From Syntrophomonas sp. UBA4911 (GTDB lineage: Bacteria > Bacillota > Syntrophomonadia > Syntrophomonadales > Syntrophomonadaceae), in contig DHCD01000114.1 of NCBI GenBank assembly GCA_002398105.1, positions 1-15,348 on the forward strand: a DNA stretch of 15,348 bases. The letters run 5' to 3'. Under the pieces are notes generated by a model. That model was not told where the DNA came from and did not search any database. It saw nothing but the letters and a program-made list of their open reading frames with translations. The position numbers and the translations under genes were made by a program. Positions 14,025-15,348 of the stretch are shown here, piece after piece. Every line of letters begins with the position of its first letter. Position 1 is the first letter of the stretch.

Positions 14025-14462
14025 TTAGTCTTCCAATATCACCCGGTCGCCGACTTTGACCCGGCCTGATTCCAATACCCGGGCGAAAATACCTTCCAAG
14101 GGCATGACACAGGAGCCCACCTGTTTTTTGATGGCGCAGGCGTGATTATGGCATTCTTTCCCGATCTGGGTTACCTCCAGCAGACTTTCACCCACCCGCA
14201 GACGTGTTCCCACCGGCAGGGTAACCACATCAATGCCGCCGACGGCTATATTTTCAGCGAAGTCACCATAATTGACATCGGCTCCCAAAGCCCGCATCTT
14301 TTCAAAACTGGATAAAGAGAGCAGGCTTACCTGGCGGTGCCATTCACCGCCGTGGGCATCAGTGTCAATGCCGAATCCCGCTTGCAAATGGGCTTCGCCT
14401 ATGTTGTGCTTTTTCAATCCCCGTTTATCCGAAATGTTAACTGCCAGTACTTCCCCGCTCAT
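14025..14462 (-). CDS. MOSC-domain protein
   Basis: A 145-residue stand-alone MOSC domain, the fold found at the C terminus of molybdenum cofactor sulfurases and proposed to bind or transfer sulfur or Moco. Characteristic stretches: GFGIDTDAHGGEWHRQVSLL (29-48), the NYGDFAENIAV segment (64-74), and TQIGKECHNHACAI (98-111) followed by GSCVMPLEGIFARVL (116-130). Cys104, Cys109 and Cys118 are conserved in this small anaerobe subgroup, with Cys104 or Cys118 the likely persulfide carrier. AAGGTAGGG precedes the ATG by about 9 nt. Neighbours give no other molybdenum gene, so the target enzyme is unknown. It lies 89 bp after the recQ stop on the same strand and may be expressed with it. Confidence 0.88.
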   Translation of the reverse strand: MSGEVLAVNISDKRGLKKHNIGEAHLQAGFGIDTDAHGGEWHRQVSLLSLSSFEKMRALGADVNYGDFAENIAVGGIDVVTLPVGTRLRVGESLLEVTQIGKECHNHACAIKKQVGSCVMPLEGIFARVLESGRVKVGDRVILED

Positions 14463-14551
14463 TATAAATCCCTACCTTCAATTATGTTGCTAGTCAAAAT
14501 AATACCTTATTTTTCAACCTGAAGCAAAAGGTGTCTCCACTTGATACAGGA

Positions 14552-15348
14552 TTAATCCTTATTCCCCCACTCGCCCAAGCAGTTTTTAAACAAGGCGATT
14601 CTTATGGCGAAATAGCTGATGGTTTCAGGCAGGCTATCCTTGATGGGACGCAGTCTTTCAGTTCCTGCGGTTTGGGCTGCAGCCAATATCCGGGATTCTT
14701 CCCGGGGGCTTAAAAACTGATCCCAGTTTACCGTATAGCCTTCTTTGGCAGCCCGCAGCAGATGAGTTTCGATGGTGGATAAGCTTAAATTACGTTCAGC
14801 AGCTATTGCCGCCAGGGATTTACCGGCCTGGTATTCCTGCCAGGACAGCAGATGAGTCGGAGTTTTAGGCTCTTGGTTCTTTTCCCGGGATGTTTGTTGT
14901 TTTTTCTCTTCGGACGGAGGCGGGTTGCCCGATCCGGCTGCACCCGGTTTTGGTTCCGGGACCTCGGCAGGTGCAGATTCTTGGGTATGGCGGCTAATAA
15001 TATTAAGGAACTGCTCCCCGTATTTTTCATATTTAATCTGCCCCACTCCGGTAATGGCAAGCATTGCTTCCTGATTTTGAGGCCGGTACGCAGCCATATC
15101 GCGCAGGGTGGCGTCAGGGAAGATTACGTATGGAGGCAGACCCTGCGTTTGGGCAATTTGCCGGCGTAAATCACGCAGAGCCTGAAATAACGAACTTTCA
15201 GGAATTGCTGCTTCCGGGATTTTGGGCAGGCTTACTATTATTTTCTGCTGGCCGCGCAAAACCGGGCGGGCCCGGGAGCTAAGCTGAACTACCGGATACT
15301 TGCCGCTGCTTATGACCAGATAATCCTCTGCCGCCAGCAGATTGATCA
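14552..15348 (-). CDS. recQ: RecQ-family DNA helicase, C-terminal part (partial)
   Basis: Cut by the right edge; 264 C-terminal residues are visible, and the frame stays open to the edge, so the apparent TTG start at 15259 is internal. Visible residues 1-37 (INLLAAEDYLV, YPVVQLS, RPVLRG) are the end of the winged-helix RQC domain. Residues 50-120 form the HRDC domain (LRDLRRQIAQTQGLPPYVIF, ITGVGQIKYEKYG), which binds DNA. An acidic/Pro/Lys linker (122-162) leads to an extra C-terminal helix-turn-helix domain (about 165-255: LLSWQEYQAGKSLAAIAAERNLS), the HTH_40 type often found at the end of Firmicutes RecQ. The helicase motor lies outside the window and was not seen. RecQ unwinds recombination and replication intermediates. 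No strong terminator follows. Confidence 0.9.
   Translation of the reverse strand, partial: INLLAAEDYLVISSGKYPVVQLSSRARPVLRGQQKIIVSLPKIPEAAIPESSLFQALRDLRRQIAQTQGLPPYVIFPDATLRDMAAYRPQNQEAMLAITGVGQIKYEKYGEQFLNIISRHTQESAPAEVPEPKPGAAGSGNPPPSEEKKQQTSREKNQEPKTPTHLLSWQEYQAGKSLAAIAAERNLSLSTIETHLLRAAKEGYTVNWDQFLSPREESRILAAAQTAGTERLRPIKDSLPETISYFAIRIALFKNCLGEWGNKD

Noticed and set aside
15257..15259. TTG 15259 as the start of the last minus-strand gene
   Set aside because: The frame continues to the window edge and the extra 29 residues read as the end of a RecQ winged-helix domain, so the gene is cut by the edge.

Overview
The window looks like a chromosomal segment of an anaerobic, Gram-positive-type bacterium of the class Clostridia. 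This rests on surface proteins with S-layer homology (SLH) domains, strong AGGAGG-type ribosome sites with frequent GTG and TTG starts, an energy-coupling factor (ECF) transporter, and a PerR plus reverse-rubrerythrin peroxide-defence pair typical of strict anaerobes. The genus cannot be fixed from the sequence. No tRNA, rRNA, CRISPR array, transposase or phage gene was seen, so this is ordinary chromosome carrying one accessory-looking surface and transport locus.

Region 1 (1-7269, all plus strand) is that locus. It opens with the C-terminal part of an SLH surface protein (cut by the left edge) followed by a terminator. A tightly spaced run comes next: a secreted protein with a Tyr-rich stretch and a DUF1533/Shr-HID-like domain, the ECF S, A and T subunits (13-bp gap, then 11-bp overlap), a second SLH protein paralogous to the first, and an uncharacterised cytoplasmic protein with a Cys-rich tail. 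The likely theme is capture of a nutrient at the cell surface and its import by a dedicated ECF transporter. A tetrapyrrole (heme or corrinoid) is my best guess for the substrate, but the sequence does not prove it.

Region 2 (7270-9764) holds a Uup-type ABC-F ATPase (plus strand) and a small YuzD-like thioredoxin-fold protein (minus strand). They converge on a long hairpin that probably terminates both. A 391-bp divergent intergenic region follows. It contains a perfect 12+12 bp AT-rich palindrome and a good promoter for the next gene.

Region 3 (10156-12621) holds a membrane-anchored M15-type D,D-carboxypeptidase-like wall enzyme (plus strand), converging on a minus-strand operon of perR and reverse rubrerythrin. 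The perR promoter is near-consensus and carries an inverted repeat over its -10 box, suggesting autoregulation.

Region 4 (12622-15348) holds an FMN-dependent nitronate monooxygenase/FabK-type protein (plus strand, probably from a TTG start), a MOSC-domain protein (minus strand), and the C-terminal part of a RecQ helicase (minus strand, cut by the right edge).
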